Shown: positions 50,071 to 60,096, counted from the first letter of the stretch. The stretch is 64,000 bases of DNA from Saprospiraceae bacterium (GCA_016722285.1 JADKGI010000015.1:62001-126000); one strand, 5' to 3'. Notes: a model not told the origin generated them from the letters alone. A program made the numbers and translations.

Positions 50071-52171
50071 TGGTTTCTATCCCTTTTAATATCGGGCCAC
50101 CTGTTATATCTTCATATTGCTCAGAAACATAGTTGAAACTATGTTGTCTTGGATAAACCATTATTTTACTATTGTGTTCAAAATGCTTTTCAAGTCTCGA
50201 AGGCCAGTTCTCCATTACATTCAGAAATGAAACAGACCCTTTTCTTGCAGTAATTATTAATAACATATCTTCAGCAAATATATCTTCTGACAACGTCGGG
50301 ACATCATCCCAAAGGTCAAATTTCTTATATAAAATATTGGTTTTAAATGGAAATTTTTTGATCCTTTGTTCTATAGCTTGTCTTGTTTTTTGCTCAGCTA
50401 ATAATATCAGCGGAATACTCAATTCTTTGGAAAGCATGGTAAACTTAGATATCCAAACTTCAAATCCGTTTTCCAACTCCGACAATGGTGGTGCAAAGAG
50501 AAGAATTCTTTTAAGCGAAATCAATGGTTTTTCAAGATTGCTGATAAATACGGTTTTATCTGAATTGGCCAAAACAGTATCGAGTTTTTCACCCATAATT
50601 TTTTCGATGAAGGCCATTCTCTGGGGCCAACCAATAATAACGATATCTGACATAATTTCTCTCGCTATCCTCGATATACCACTCATAGCATTGTGATCGA
50701 TTGTCGTTATTATATTTACATTTGTTTCCGAAGCAGACCCTTGCTGGACATATTGCTCCAGTTTAGTTTTTGACTTTTTCAGATTCAATTCAGCAGTGCC
50801 ATCATTGGCTATGACACTCAAAACAGAAATTGGATTAGGTGATTTTTTATCCTTGATCAACATCGCCAGTTCTAAGTTTTTGTCAATATTCTCCAGATTC
50901 GCTACAGGTAGCAATATATGTTCATAAGACTTATCAGCCGTTACACTTCCCGGCAGAGCATCTGTATTGCCGGATACAATGATTTGCCTCGCTGCTTTCT
51001 CTGTAACAAATGAAGCGACTACACAAGTAATTAAGATAAGTATTATTGTACCATTCAGAATATTTTCATCCAAAATATTTTTATTAAAACCAACCAATAT
51101 TATGGCCAGGGTGGCAGCTGCGTGTGAGCTGCTCAATCCAAAAATAAGTTGTCTCTGAGAAGACGAAAAACCAAATGAAACCTGAGTAAGCCATGCTGCA
51201 ACCCATTTGCCTGCTAAAGCTACCACAGTAAGCGTGCCTGCTACGATCAGGGCAGTGCTGCCTTTCATGATCACCCCTATATCCACCGCCATACCCACTG
51301 AAATCAAAAAGAAGGGAATAAATAAAGCGTTGCCAATAAATTCAATGCGGTTCATCAGAGCTGACGAATGAGGAATCAATTTGTTAAGGGCAAGGCCGGC
51401 TGCAAATGCGCCAATAATCTTTTCAAGACCGGCAACTTCGGCCAAAAAGGCGGCAAAAAACACCACTGAAAGTACAAAAATATAATGGGCGTGCTTTTCG
51501 CTCTCAAGCTTGCTGAAAAACCATTTGGCAATTTTTGGAATTATAAAAAACATGACTGCTGTAAAGATGACCAGAGATATAATTAATCTGGTCCAGAAAT
51601 GAGCGTTGAGGTTTCCCTGGACATTGCTCAGTATGACAGCCAAAATGATCAATACGGCAGCATCTGTCAATATAGTACCTCCAACCGAAACAGCTACTGC
51701 CTGATTTTTTGTTATACCGAAACGACTGACTATCGGATATGATACGAGCGTATGGGTAGCAAACATGCTGGCTGTAAGAAAACTGGCATTAAAATCATAT
51801 CCAAGGACATAATAACACATTGGAAATCCTATAGAAATCGGGATACTAAAAGTAAAAAAACCAAATAACAGACTTTTGTTTCTATTGGCTTTGAACTCAC
51901 TCATCTCCAACTCCAAACCGGCTATAAACATAATATATAGCAGTCCAATTGTAGAAAACAATTCAACAGCGGATGTCTTTTCGAGAACATTAAATCCATA
52001 AGGACCTATGATAACACCCGAAATAATGAGGCCTATAATACCTGGAAAGTTGAGTCGTTTGAGAACAATGGGGGAAAGCAGAATGATAAAAAGAATTAAT
52101 GAAAATATAAGCACAGGATTACTGAGAGGTAACCTAAATTCATGCCCAAAATGTTCAAAAAAGTCATTCAT
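50012..52171 (-). CDS. Kef/CPA2-type monovalent cation:proton antiporter with C-terminal USP-like domain
   Basis: 719 residues. About 12 membrane segments (residues 20-400), with FPGIIGLIISGVIIGPYGF near the start, GGTILTDAAVLI (the conserved Asp of the ion-binding region) and AEVAGLEKIIGAFAAGLAL. There is no TrkA-N (RCK) domain. Instead residues about 415-690 resemble two universal-stress-protein-like units (HILLPVANLENIDKNLELAM, then MSDIVIIGWP), probably a nucleotide-sensing regulator. Role: K+ or Na+ exchange for protons across the inner membrane. Last gene sharing its transcript is the ogt-like gene. Confidence 0.87.
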   Translation of the reverse strand: MNDFFEHFGHEFRLPLSNPVLIFSLILFIILLSPIVLKRLNFPGIIGLIISGVIIGPYGFNVLEKTSAVELFSTIGLLYIMFIAGLELEMSEFKANRNKSLLFGFFTFSIPISIGFPMCYYVLGYDFNASFLTASMFATHTLVSYPIVSRFGITKNQAVAVSVGGTILTDAAVLIILAVILSNVQGNLNAHFWTRLIISLVIFTAVMFFIIPKIAKWFFSKLESEKHAHYIFVLSVVFFAAFLAEVAGLEKIIGAFAAGLALNKLIPHSSALMNRIEFIGNALFIPFFLISVGMAVDIGVIMKGSTALIVAGTLTVVALAGKWVAAWLTQVSFGFSSSQRQLIFGLSSSHAAATLAIILVGFNKNILDENILNGTIILILITCVVASFVTEKAARQIIVSGNTDALPGSVTADKSYEHILLPVANLENIDKNLELAMLIKDKKSPNPISVLSVIANDGTAELNLKKSKTKLEQYVQQGSASETNVNIITTIDHNAMSGISRIAREIMSDIVIIGWPQRMAFIEKIMGEKLDTVLANSDKTVFISNLEKPLISLKRILLFAPPLSELENGFEVWISKFTMLSKELSIPLILLAEQKTRQAIEQRIKKFPFKTNILYKKFDLWDDVPTLSEDIFAEDMLLIITARKGSVSFLNVMENWPSRLEKHFEHNSKIMVYPRQHSFNYVSEQYEDITGGPILKGIETIGKGIESIFNLGKNDKDGS

Positions 52172-52261
52172 CCTTGTTCAACATTGAATAGTTAAAAGTT
52201 AATAACATCAAATAAATACTGAAAGATAAGGGAAATGACTTTTAACCCGAATTATAAAGTA

Positions 52262-52269
52262 CAAAGATA
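52262..52269 (-). promoter_or_regulatory. -7 element of the antiporter-ogt transcript
   Basis: TATCTTTG on the minus strand, 91 bases before the antiporter ATG; fits TAnnTTTG. Confidence 0.4.
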
Positions 52270-52436
52270 TATCAATATTATTTAGCCATCAGAAAACCAA
52301 AGATGATTCTGATTTTTACAGATACAAAATAATTCTAATTTGACAATAAAAACGCAATTAGCAGTGTTTTATTAAATATAACAAAATCACTTCCTGGTGT
52401 GAAGCCATATTATTGCTTGGTTTAAAGTAATTTTGC

Positions 52437-52444
52437 TATTTTTG
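52437..52444 (+). promoter_or_regulatory. -7 element of the GT117/DUF2723 gene
   Basis: TATTTTTG 34 bases before the ATG. TTG triplets lie 17 and 21 bases upstream as possible -33 contacts. Confidence 0.45.
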
Positions 52445-52477
52445 CGACTTCAATTTAAATAATATATATTTCATCAT

Positions 52478-55400
52478 ATGCAATCATTGAAAAAAGTATC
52501 CAATATCTCAGGTATTCTCGTTTTATTGATCAGTTTCATAGTTTATTACAATTCTGTAGAGCGCACTGGCAGTCTTTGGGATTGCGGCGAGTTTATTTTA
52601 GGTGCCTACAAATTGCAGGTTGTACACCCGCCCGGGGCAGGGCTTTTTGTATTAGTAGGAAGGATATTTGCCTGGTTGGGATCTGTATTTTCTGATGATC
52701 CTGCCGATATTGCATTTTCCGTAAATCTTATGTCGGCCATTTGTACATCAGTGGGGGCAATGATGATAGCATGGACGACAATCATGTTTGGAAAACTGGC
52801 ATTGGTAGGAAAAGAGATTGAAACCACCATACCTCAAAATATAGCACTTGGTTTTGCAGGTCTTGCAGCTGGATTAGCAACAGCTTTTTCGACATCGATC
52901 TGGTTTTCAGCAGTAGAAGGAGAGGTATATGGGATGTCCACGATGTTTACAGCAATGACCCTTTGGGCTGCAACCAAATATTATTATTTAAAAGATAAAG
53001 ACGAAGCCAACAGATGGTTGGTTTTGAGTCTCTTTGTGAGTGGTATGTCGGTAGGAGTCCATCTCCTGAGCATATTATCGCTACCGGCTGTGGCTTTGTT
53101 GGTATATTATAAAAACTATAAAGATCACAATCTGAAAGGAGCGATCATAGCAATGGCTTTGGGAGTAGTTGGTATCATATTTATCATGAAAATTGTTATC
53201 GTGGGCATACCTTCATTATGGCAAAGCCTGGAGTTACTTTTTGTCAATTCCTTCGGATTACCTATTCACTCCGGTCTTTTACCCACCTTACTGATCATTA
53301 TAGGGCTTTCATATTTTGCTCTGAAGTATGCTCACAAAAAAGGTAACCAATTACTCCAGATAGCTGCCATCTCTGCTGTACTGATCATTGTTTCTTTTTC
53401 TACCATAGGCGTGGTGGTCATCAGAGCAAATACAGATACACCGGTAAATATGAATGTACCGAGTGATGCCATGAGACTTCTTCCATATCTCAACAGAGAG
53501 CAGTACGGCGAAAGACCACTAATATCTGGTCCTCATTACGATGCGACACCAAAAGACGTCACACGCACGCCCAGATATGGCCGGGTAGGAAACAAATATG
53601 AAATTGTTGATGAGAAATATGACTATGTCTATGATCAGCGGGATAAGATCCTGTTTCCCCGGATAGGCCATACGGATCAGGGACGCCCGGATTTGCACAG
53701 GATGTGGCGCGAAGCTCTCAATGGCAACAGCAAAGGAAAACCATCCATGGGGTATAATCTCCAGTTTTTATTTCACTACCAGATAGGGTGGATGTATGCA
53801 CGGTATTTTATGTGGAACTTTGTTGGCAGACAGACTGCGGAACAGGGATATTTCCCCTGGGATATCTCCAAAGGTCACTGGCAATCCGGTATCACACCTA
53901 TCGATGAGGCAAGACTATATAAAACTGATAAACTTCCCGATGCTATAAAAAATGACGAATCAAGAAATAGCTATTATTTTCTGCCACTTATTTTTGGATT
54001 ACTGGGACTCATTTTCCACTATATTAAAAAAAGAGAGGAATTTATCGTTTTACTGATCCTTTTTGTCATTACCGGAATCGGTATCATCATATATTCCAAC
54101 CAACCTCCCAATGAACCTCGTGAAAGAGATTATGTCCTTGTCGGGTCATTCATGACTTTTTGTATCTGGATAGGTATGGGTGTACTAGCACTGTATTATT
54201 ATCTTTCGCAAAAATTGAACGGTATTGCACCGGCTCTGATTGCCGGTATTCTGGTGATTTCAGCTCCCATTATTATGGGATTTCAGAATTTTGATGACTC
54301 CGGACGTAAGGATATCAAAGCATCAAGGGATTATGCAAGCAATTTTCTAAATAGTGTGCAACCCAATGCGATTATATTTACCTATGGCGATAATGATACT
54401 TATCCACTATGGTATGCCCAGGAAGTTGAAAATATCAGAACCGATGTCAGGGTGGTAAATCTGAGTTTGATTGCAGTTGATTGGTATATCAATAAGCTGA
54501 GATACAGAGTAAATAATTCAGCTCCTTTAAAACTGACACTAACAGAGGATGAGTATCGGGGTAAAAACAGAAACCAGATATTTTTTGCCAATCCGGGAGG
54601 TGAGGACTTGTCATTGCCAATCAATGTATTTGAGGCTTTGAGACGTATCAGAGATCCTCAATATACCATACAAGGGCAAACATTTATAAACAGCAGAAAT
54701 TTTTATCTGCCCGTTGACAGAGAAAAATATACTAAACTTGGTTTTCAACCCAATATAGATTCATCAGAATGGGTAGATAATATTATGTTCAGGTTCTCTC
54801 CGGATATGGGATCATTTACCAAAGATGATCTGGCCGTTTTGGATTTAATCGCTTCTAATTTTTATGAAAGGCCGATATATTTTGCCATTACCTGCCAGTC
54901 AACCAAATTATTGGGACTCAATGATTATGTAGAAATGGAAGGTTTAGGTCTTAGAGTATCTCCAACGAGTGTCAGAGTAAGATCACAACTACCCGGCATC
55001 TATGGATTTGGAGACATTGAAGAAAATAAGGTGTACGATAATGTCATGACCAAATGGAAATGGGGTAATTTTGATAAACAAAAACTTTTTGTTGATAAAA
55101 GCTATATGGCTGAGATTCAGGCTATGAAACTGGTTATGCTAAGGGCAGCTTTAGAGTTTGACAGAAAAGGAGAAAAGAAGAAGGCATCAGATATGGTCAA
55201 CAAATACTTCGAGGCTTTTCCAAACATGAACTTTCCGTATGACTCTGGTGTCATGCCATTTATCAATGTACTTATCGATGTCAAAGACTTTGAATCAGCC
55301 AAAAAGCAATTGCGCATCCTGGCTGAAGAAACCAGGCAGTATATTGAGTTTTACGAATCTCAGACAGATAAAAAAGTATTTGAGAGTTTCGGACAGGACT

Positions 55401-55528
55401 ATCAATACAGAATCAGTGCTGCTCAGGATGTAATGGAAAACGCCAAAAAGGTGGAAGATCCGGCTTTCGAAAAAGAGATGTCTGCCAAACTTTCAAAATT
55501 TATAAAAGCTCCGGCGCCTATGAATTAA
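52478..55528 (+). CDS. GT117/DUF2723 membrane protein (protein O-mannosyltransferase-like)
   Basis: 1,016 residues. An N-terminal multi-pass region (residues about 10-330 and 490-600) has the family motifs SLWDCGEF (32-39, acidic pair Asp35/Glu38 at the usual catalytic position of GT-C enzymes) and VHPPGAGLF (49-57). Large soluble loops follow, one containing NQPPNEPRERDY and one FTYGDNDTYPLWYAQE. The C-terminal 150 residues are helical, TPR-like. The family is nearly universal in Bacteroidota and predicted to transfer sugar from a lipid carrier at the inner-membrane outer face; the true acceptor is unknown. General protein O-glycosylation of secreted proteins, such as the giant proteins here, would be a plausible use. 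Confidence 0.85.
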   Translation: MQSLKKVSNISGILVLLISFIVYYNSVERTGSLWDCGEFILGAYKLQVVHPPGAGLFVLVGRIFAWLGSVFSDDPADIAFSVNLMSAICTSVGAMMIAWTTIMFGKLALVGKEIETTIPQNIALGFAGLAAGLATAFSTSIWFSAVEGEVYGMSTMFTAMTLWAATKYYYLKDKDEANRWLVLSLFVSGMSVGVHLLSILSLPAVALLVYYKNYKDHNLKGAIIAMALGVVGIIFIMKIVIVGIPSLWQSLELLFVNSFGLPIHSGLLPTLLIIIGLSYFALKYAHKKGNQLLQIAAISAVLIIVSFSTIGVVVIRANTDTPVNMNVPSDAMRLLPYLNREQYGERPLISGPHYDATPKDVTRTPRYGRVGNKYEIVDEKYDYVYDQRDKILFPRIGHTDQGRPDLHRMWREALNGNSKGKPSMGYNLQFLFHYQIGWMYARYFMWNFVGRQTAEQGYFPWDISKGHWQSGITPIDEARLYKTDKLPDAIKNDESRNSYYFLPLIFGLLGLIFHYIKKREEFIVLLILFVITGIGIIIYSNQPPNEPRERDYVLVGSFMTFCIWIGMGVLALYYYLSQKLNGIAPALIAGILVISAPIIMGFQNFDDSGRKDIKASRDYASNFLNSVQPNAIIFTYGDNDTYPLWYAQEVENIRTDVRVVNLSLIAVDWYINKLRYRVNNSAPLKLTLTEDEYRGKNRNQIFFANPGGEDLSLPINVFEALRRIRDPQYTIQGQTFINSRNFYLPVDREKYTKLGFQPNIDSSEWVDNIMFRFSPDMGSFTKDDLAVLDLIASNFYERPIYFAITCQSTKLLGLNDYVEMEGLGLRVSPTSVRVRSQLPGIYGFGDIEENKVYDNVMTKWKWGNFDKQKLFVDKSYMAEIQAMKLVMLRAALEFDRKGEKKKASDMVNKYFEAFPNMNFPYDSGVMPFINVLIDVKDFESAKKQLRILAEETRQYIEFYESQTDKKVFESFGQDYQYRISAAQDVMENAKKVEDPAFEKEMSAKLSKFIKAPAPMN

Positions 55529-55576
55529 ATTAAAGTCATAAGAAATTAAATTGTAAACAGATAAATCCATAGATAA

Positions 55577-56008
55577 ATGATAATCTCCATTGGTTCGGAT
55601 CATGCCGGTTATGAGTATAAAGAATTTATTGTTAGGGTGTTGAAAAAAGAAGATCATACTGTTATTGACAGAGGGCCATCCAGTTCGGCATCGGTGGATT
55701 ATCCTGATTTTGCACATCCTGTCTCATCAGATGTGGAGAGTAAAAAAGCAGATTGTGGCATCCTGATCTGTGGGAGTGGAAATGGAGTTTGCATTACTGC
55801 CAACAAACACGCAGGAATCCGGGCGGCTTTATGCTGGACAACAGAATTAGCTGGACTGGCCAGAAAACACAATGATGCCAATATACTATGCATTCCCGCA
55901 AGATTTATCAGCAAGAGATTGACAGGAAATATTGTGAGAGCTTTCCTCAATAATAACTTTGAGGGAGGAAGACACCTTACCAGAGTGAATAAAATTGCTT
56001 GTCAATAG
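55577..56008 (+). CDS. rpiB: Ribose-5-phosphate isomerase B
   Basis: Interconverts ribulose 5-phosphate and ribose 5-phosphate in the pentose phosphate pathway. 143 residues, the normal length. SDHAGYEYKE (7-16) is the phosphate/substrate motif and the catalytic Cys65 is in LICGSGNGVCITANK. NxxNxx-type C-terminal elements (HNDANILCIPAR) are present. It starts 48 bases after the GT117 gene, likely on the same transcript. It could act on allose 6-phosphate as some RpiB do. Confidence 0.93.
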   Translation: MIISIGSDHAGYEYKEFIVRVLKKEDHTVIDRGPSSSASVDYPDFAHPVSSDVESKKADCGILICGSGNGVCITANKHAGIRAALCWTTELAGLARKHNDANILCIPARFISKRLTGNIVRAFLNNNFEGGRHLTRVNKIACQ

Positions 56009-56110
56009 TAATATGAAAATCAAACTGTAACATTTTATTTAACACATGGTCCATTTCTGTTATTACCATTTTACACTATACTTGTTATCCTTCCTGAAAA
56101 CTATTCCAAA

Positions 56111-57733
56111 ATGCTAATAAGACTTTTGCTTCTGTACTTTCTCATCCATTACTTTGAGCCGGGACATGCACAGTATATTCACAATGTTTCGATACCGGAC
56201 AAATCTTTGTCAAAAGTAGCTGAGATGACAGACTCTTCTGTCAGATATGCCTCAGGCATATCCCCTTCTACACTTCGAGATCATCTTAAGGTGATCGCTT
56301 CGGATTCTATGGAAGGCAGAGAAACAGGCAAAAGAGGGATGTACCTTGCTTCTGAATATCTGCAAAAACAAATCAGAAATCTGGGACTGTTACCGGTACC
56401 TGGAACTAATAATTATTTTCAAAATATAGCTTTTACATTTTCTAAATGGAATGATACCAATATTCAGGTTAATGAACTTACCTTCAGGCATCTTTGGGAC
56501 TATATCACGATTCCTGAAGACAATCAAGATCTGCCAGAATTTAGCGCATCTGAAGTGGTGTTTTTAGGCTTTGGAATAGACGATCCAACATACAGCGATT
56601 ATAAAAAAATAGATGTAAAGGATAAGCTTATCCTGATCAACAAAGGTGAGCCTGTCAAAAAAAATGGAAATTCTGTTATCACCGGAACTCCGGAGATGTC
56701 TTCATGGTCTTCGGATCTGAAGAGAAAACTCATTGTTGCCAAATCAAATGGAGTAAAACTGGTACTAATAATAGAAGACGATATAAAAAAACTTCTGGAT
56801 ACCAACAGGCGAAAGATATTGTTGGGTAGTACAGAATTAGGTATTGCAAGTCAAAAAACATATAATACTGCCAACCACATTTATATCTCCTCAAACATTG
56901 CAAAGGCTATCATAGGAGAAAATGAAAAAAAAATACTCAGTGCCCGAGACAAGTTTAAAAGTGGCAAACCGGCTCAGGTAGTCCTGAAGACCAGTTTCAA
57001 AGTAAATATGGCAAAAGACGTGAGTATCCTGGAGGGTCAAAATGTGGTAGGATATATCCAAGGAAAAACAAAACCTGATGAATTCATCATCGTATCTGCT
57101 CATTATGATCATTTGGGAATAAGAGGAGGAGAAATTTATAATGGTGCCAATGATAATGGTTCGGGTACTGTTACATTAATAGAACTGGCTCAGGCTTCCC
57201 AACAAGCAGTCATGGAAGGCAATCCACCACGTAGAAGTATTGTGTTCCTATGGTTTTGCGGAGAGGAAAAGGGTCTCCTTGGGTCACAGTATTATAGTGA
57301 GAACCCTGTCTTTCCTTTAAAAAATACAATACTGGATATCAATATCGATATGTTGGGCCGACCCGATCAAAAATATAAAGATGATCCGGACTATACATAT
57401 ATCATTGGTTCAGATAGACTAAGCACTGACTTACACAAAATTAATGAGGAAGCAAATCAAAAATATACAAATCTGACCCTGGATTATACTTACAATGATG
57501 AGGCAGATCCTAACAGGTATTATTACAGATCAGATCATTACAATTTTGCCAGAAAAGGGATACCAGCCATTTTTTTCTTTAACGGAACAAATGAGGATTA
57601 TCACCGGACGACAGATGATGTTGAAAAAATAAACTTTGATGCGATGGCAAATGTCGGTAAGCTTATATTCCACACGCTGTGGGAAGTGGCCAACCGGAAG
57701 GAAAGAATCATCGTTGATGGAGAAATTAAATAA
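56111..57733 (+). CDS. Secreted M28 family zinc peptidase
   Basis: 540 residues with a Sec signal (IRLLLLYFLIHYF, ending GHAQ). A PA-like insert lies at about 150-310. The M28 catalytic domain follows with zinc ligands His331 (SAHYDH), Asp348 (GANDNGSG), Glu386 with general base Glu385 (CGEEKG), Asp413 (NIDMLGRPD) and His498 (DYHRTTDD). All ligands are present, so it should be an active amino- or carboxypeptidase in the periplasm or outside. There is no T9SS tail. Upstream spacing of about 100 bases leaves room for its own promoter. Confidence 0.92.
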   Translation: MLIRLLLLYFLIHYFEPGHAQYIHNVSIPDKSLSKVAEMTDSSVRYASGISPSTLRDHLKVIASDSMEGRETGKRGMYLASEYLQKQIRNLGLLPVPGTNNYFQNIAFTFSKWNDTNIQVNELTFRHLWDYITIPEDNQDLPEFSASEVVFLGFGIDDPTYSDYKKIDVKDKLILINKGEPVKKNGNSVITGTPEMSSWSSDLKRKLIVAKSNGVKLVLIIEDDIKKLLDTNRRKILLGSTELGIASQKTYNTANHIYISSNIAKAIIGENEKKILSARDKFKSGKPAQVVLKTSFKVNMAKDVSILEGQNVVGYIQGKTKPDEFIIVSAHYDHLGIRGGEIYNGANDNGSGTVTLIELAQASQQAVMEGNPPRRSIVFLWFCGEEKGLLGSQYYSENPVFPLKNTILDINIDMLGRPDQKYKDDPDYTYIIGSDRLSTDLHKINEEANQKYTNLTLDYTYNDEADPNRYYYRSDHYNFARKGIPAIFFFNGTNEDYHRTTDDVEKINFDAMANVGKLIFHTLWEVANRKERIIVDGEIK

Positions 57734-57748
57734 TTTTTCATTGAATAA

Positions 57749-57955
57749 TTACATGTTTGTCATAAGCAAAACAACCATAAAATAGATTTCAAAATATATG
57801 GAGAAGAGATGCAATATGTTGAGATAGAAGCGGAAAGAGTTGAAACCGTCTTAGCAGAACCACGTACTATGTTGATGATAGATAATGAAATTGAGATGCA
57901 TACTATATTCGAAATAGGAGGATTAAGTAAACTAAGGGACGGGAATGGCTGGTAG
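57749..57955 (+). pseudogene. Remnant of an AIM24/TIGR00266-type gene
   Basis: The frame reads HKIDFKIYGEEMQYVEIEA, then ETVLAEPRTMLMIDNEIEMHTIF and stops soon after. This follows the N-terminal pattern of AIM24-family proteins (IYG..MQ.VEIEL..GE.VIAE.GAM..M...I.M.TIF). Only about 55 of some 230-260 residues remain and the last ten (LSKLRDGNGW) do not fit. There is no proper ATG for the N-terminus (in-frame ATG at 57809 only). The end overlaps the nudK start by 11 bases. I judge it a decayed gene fragment; the family assignment is from pattern only. Confidence 0.5.
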
Positions 57956-58520
57956 AATAAAAATTATCAGGGATACCGTTGTCTATAAAGGATGGTCAAC
58001 GCTCAGACAGTATATAATATCTTATACCAGGCGGGATGGGTCAAAGGAAAAACAAACAAGAGAAATATATGATAGCGGTGATGGCGCAGCTGTGCTAATG
58101 TATGACCCTTCAAACCGAAAAATCATTCTTATCAGGCAATTCAGATTGGCCGCATTGTTAAACGGGCATCCCACCGGCTTCATAATAGAATGCCCTGCCG
58201 GTATGCTGGATCAGATGCATCCCGAAGCTACCATCATTAAAGAGATAAAGGAAGAAACAGGATATGAGGTAACCCAAGTGGAGAAAATATATGAAGCATT
58301 TGCAACTCCGGGAGCCCATAAAGAGAAAATCCATTTTTACACTACAGCTTATGATCCATCCATGCTGGTAGCTTCCGGTGGTGGTGATATAAGCGAACAG
58401 GAAGATATTGAAGTACTGGAATACAATTATGATGATATCCCCGGACTGCTCGACGATGGATCCATAATGGATGCAAAAACGATCATCCTGTTGTTGTGGG
58501 CCTGGAAAAAATTATTATAA
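57945..58520 (+). CDS. nudK: NudK-type Nudix hydrolase (GDP-mannose / ADP-ribose pyrophosphatase)
   Basis: 191 residues. The Nudix box is the NudK variant CPAGMLDQMHPEATIIKEIKEE followed by TGYEV, with the metal-binding Glu pair intact. C-terminal signature GGGDISEQEDIEVLE closely follows E. coli NudK. Expected activity: hydrolysis of GDP-mannose or other nucleoside-diphosphate sugars to sugar phosphate and GMP. The N-terminal segment (TLRQYIISYTRRDGSKEKQTREIYDSGDGA) supplies the dimer beta-sheet. It stands alone; its ATG overlaps the AIM24 remnant. Confidence 0.9.
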   Translation: MAGRIKIIRDTVVYKGWSTLRQYIISYTRRDGSKEKQTREIYDSGDGAAVLMYDPSNRKIILIRQFRLAALLNGHPTGFIIECPAGMLDQMHPEATIIKEIKEETGYEVTQVEKIYEAFATPGAHKEKIHFYTTAYDPSMLVASGGGDISEQEDIEVLEYNYDDIPGLLDDGSIMDAKTIILLLWAWKKLL

Positions 58521-58947
58521 CTTTTGATTCGGCGAGAACAATAAATTGATTAATAATAGATTACAAATATTTATTTATGTAATGTTACTCTTTAAAACTC
58601 TGATTAATAATAAGCTTAACCAAGATTCACAAAAGATAGCAAAGAGTTCAAAAAAATATTACAAGTTCATGGATAAAATGTCAGAGTCAATGACGGATTG
58701 GTCTTTTCATTTTTAGTCATAACTTTAGATTTTAAGTATGAGACAACTCCGAAAAGTTTATTTTTGCCACAAAAACGCTGAGAGTCACAAAGAATAACGA
58801 ATTTTAAAAATTGATATTCAATCCTTTGTGAACCTTTGAGACTTAGAGTCCTTGTGGCAATTTTTTATATTTGCCATTTCGGAGTGGACCCAACTATTGA
58901 TTTTTCAAAAAAGTAAATACCAATTATAAACCAAATATAAGAAAATA
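58521..58947 (+). other. Intergenic region with an inverted dispersed repeat
   Basis: 427 AT-rich bases between nudK and the S66 peptidase. The only structure I see is the inverted repeat at 58,763-58,863. No supported ORF or clear promoter. Confidence 0.55.
58763..58863. repeat. Imperfect inverted repeat of the CTTTGTGACTT/GTGGC family
   Basis: Left arm TTGCCACAA...CTGAGAGTCACAAAG (from 58,763) and right arm CTTTGTGAAC...GAGACTTAGAGTCCTTGTGGCAA (to 58,861) are largely complementary. The words match the two direct copies at 40,328-40,528, showing a dispersed family. Confidence 0.6.
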
Positions 58948-60003
58948 ATGCAGCGACGAAATTTTAATAAAATGCTTGCCCTTGGTCCTGCGCTCTTGGG
59001 AGTAAACACACTTCAGGCAAATGAAAATAACAATTTTTACTGTAAGCCAAAGATGATAAAACCGCCTGCTCTTCAAAAAGGAGATACTGTAGCCCTTGTT
59101 TCTCCTGCCAGTCCTATCAATCCTGAAAAATTCAGTTTTGCCATATCCAATCTGGAAAACATGGGGCTAAAACCCAAATACACTAATGCTGTATTTAATA
59201 AAACCGGATATTTAGCAGGTACTGATGATGAAAGAATCCAGGATTTTCACAATATGATAGCTGACCCGGAAGTCAAGGCTATATGGTGCCTGAGAGGAGG
59301 GTACGGTTGTACGCGTATTCTCCCGAAACTGGACTATAATCTCATTAAGAAAAATCCAAAGATCATCATCGGATACAGCGATATTACTGCCCTTATCCTT
59401 GGTATTCATTCCCAGACAGGGTTGATTGGTTTTCATGGCCCGGTAGCAATTTCGGAGGTTTTTACACCCTTTTCATCCAGTCAGGCTGAAGCTGTGCTAT
59501 TTGGAAAATCATCGATTCCCCATGTCATTCCTTATCAGATCCAGTCTGTAGAAAAATATGCTGCCGGACAGGAACCCTATATTATTAATTCCGGAAAAGC
59601 GACTGGGGCACTCCTGGGTGGAAATCTCTCATTGCTTGTTTGCCTTCCCGGCACAAAATATGCCCCGTCATACAAAGATAAGATTGTGTTTATAGAAGAT
59701 GTGGGCGAAAAACCCTACAGAATAGACAGAATGCTTACTTTTCTTTTAGAATCTACAGATATTAATAAAGCATCGGGCATTGTCCTGGGTGTCTTTAATG
59801 ATTGTGACACGACAGATCCGGAGTCATCGCTCACACTTAAGGAAGTGTTAACAGACAGACTTGGCCCATTGAACATACCATGCTTTTATGGTTTTACATT
59901 TGGTCATGTATCAGACATATGCACATTTCCCATGGGAATTGATGCAGAAATGAACACATCTGACATGACTGTCAGTCTTTTAGAGCAGAGTGTAAAAATC
60001 TGA
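58948..60003 (+). CDS. S66 LD-carboxypeptidase family protein with twin-arginine-like signal
   Basis: 351 residues of the LdcA/MccF family, which cut the L,D bond before the last D-Ala of murein tetrapeptides or cleave acylated nucleotides. The catalytic triad is visible: Ser144 (IIGYSDITALI), Glu250 (FIEDVGEKPYRIDRM) and His320 (FGHVSDICTFPMG). The N-terminus MQRRNFNKMLALGPALLG carries RRNF-x-K, a Tat-like motif, so it may be exported folded to the periplasm, which is unusual because LdcA of E. coli is cytoplasmic. Murein recycling is the likeliest role. Confidence 0.9.
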   Translation: MQRRNFNKMLALGPALLGVNTLQANENNNFYCKPKMIKPPALQKGDTVALVSPASPINPEKFSFAISNLENMGLKPKYTNAVFNKTGYLAGTDDERIQDFHNMIADPEVKAIWCLRGGYGCTRILPKLDYNLIKKNPKIIIGYSDITALILGIHSQTGLIGFHGPVAISEVFTPFSSSQAEAVLFGKSSIPHVIPYQIQSVEKYAAGQEPYIINSGKATGALLGGNLSLLVCLPGTKYAPSYKDKIVFIEDVGEKPYRIDRMLTFLLESTDINKASGIVLGVFNDCDTTDPESSLTLKEVLTDRLGPLNIPCFYGFTFGHVSDICTFPMGIDAEMNTSDMTVSLLEQSVKI

Positions 60004-60088
60004 TCTCTTATAAAAATAAACTGCTGAAGATCATATTGGTTTGCCTAACGATAATCAAACTTATACCTATCCATATCAGTTTATTTCG

Positions 60089-60096
60089 TACTTTTG
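60089..60096 (+). promoter_or_regulatory. -7 element of the acyl-CoA dehydrogenase gene
   Basis: TACTTTTG 38 bases before the ATG; fits TAnnTTTG. No clear -33 TTTG. Confidence 0.4.

Larger units (their letters stand above)
52172..52477. other. Divergent promoter region between antiporter and GT117 gene
   Basis: 306 AT-rich bases with one -7 element in each direction: TATCTTTG (minus, 52,262-52,269) for the antiporter and TATTTTTG (plus, 52,437-52,444) for the GT117 gene. Nothing else recognised. Confidence 0.5.
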
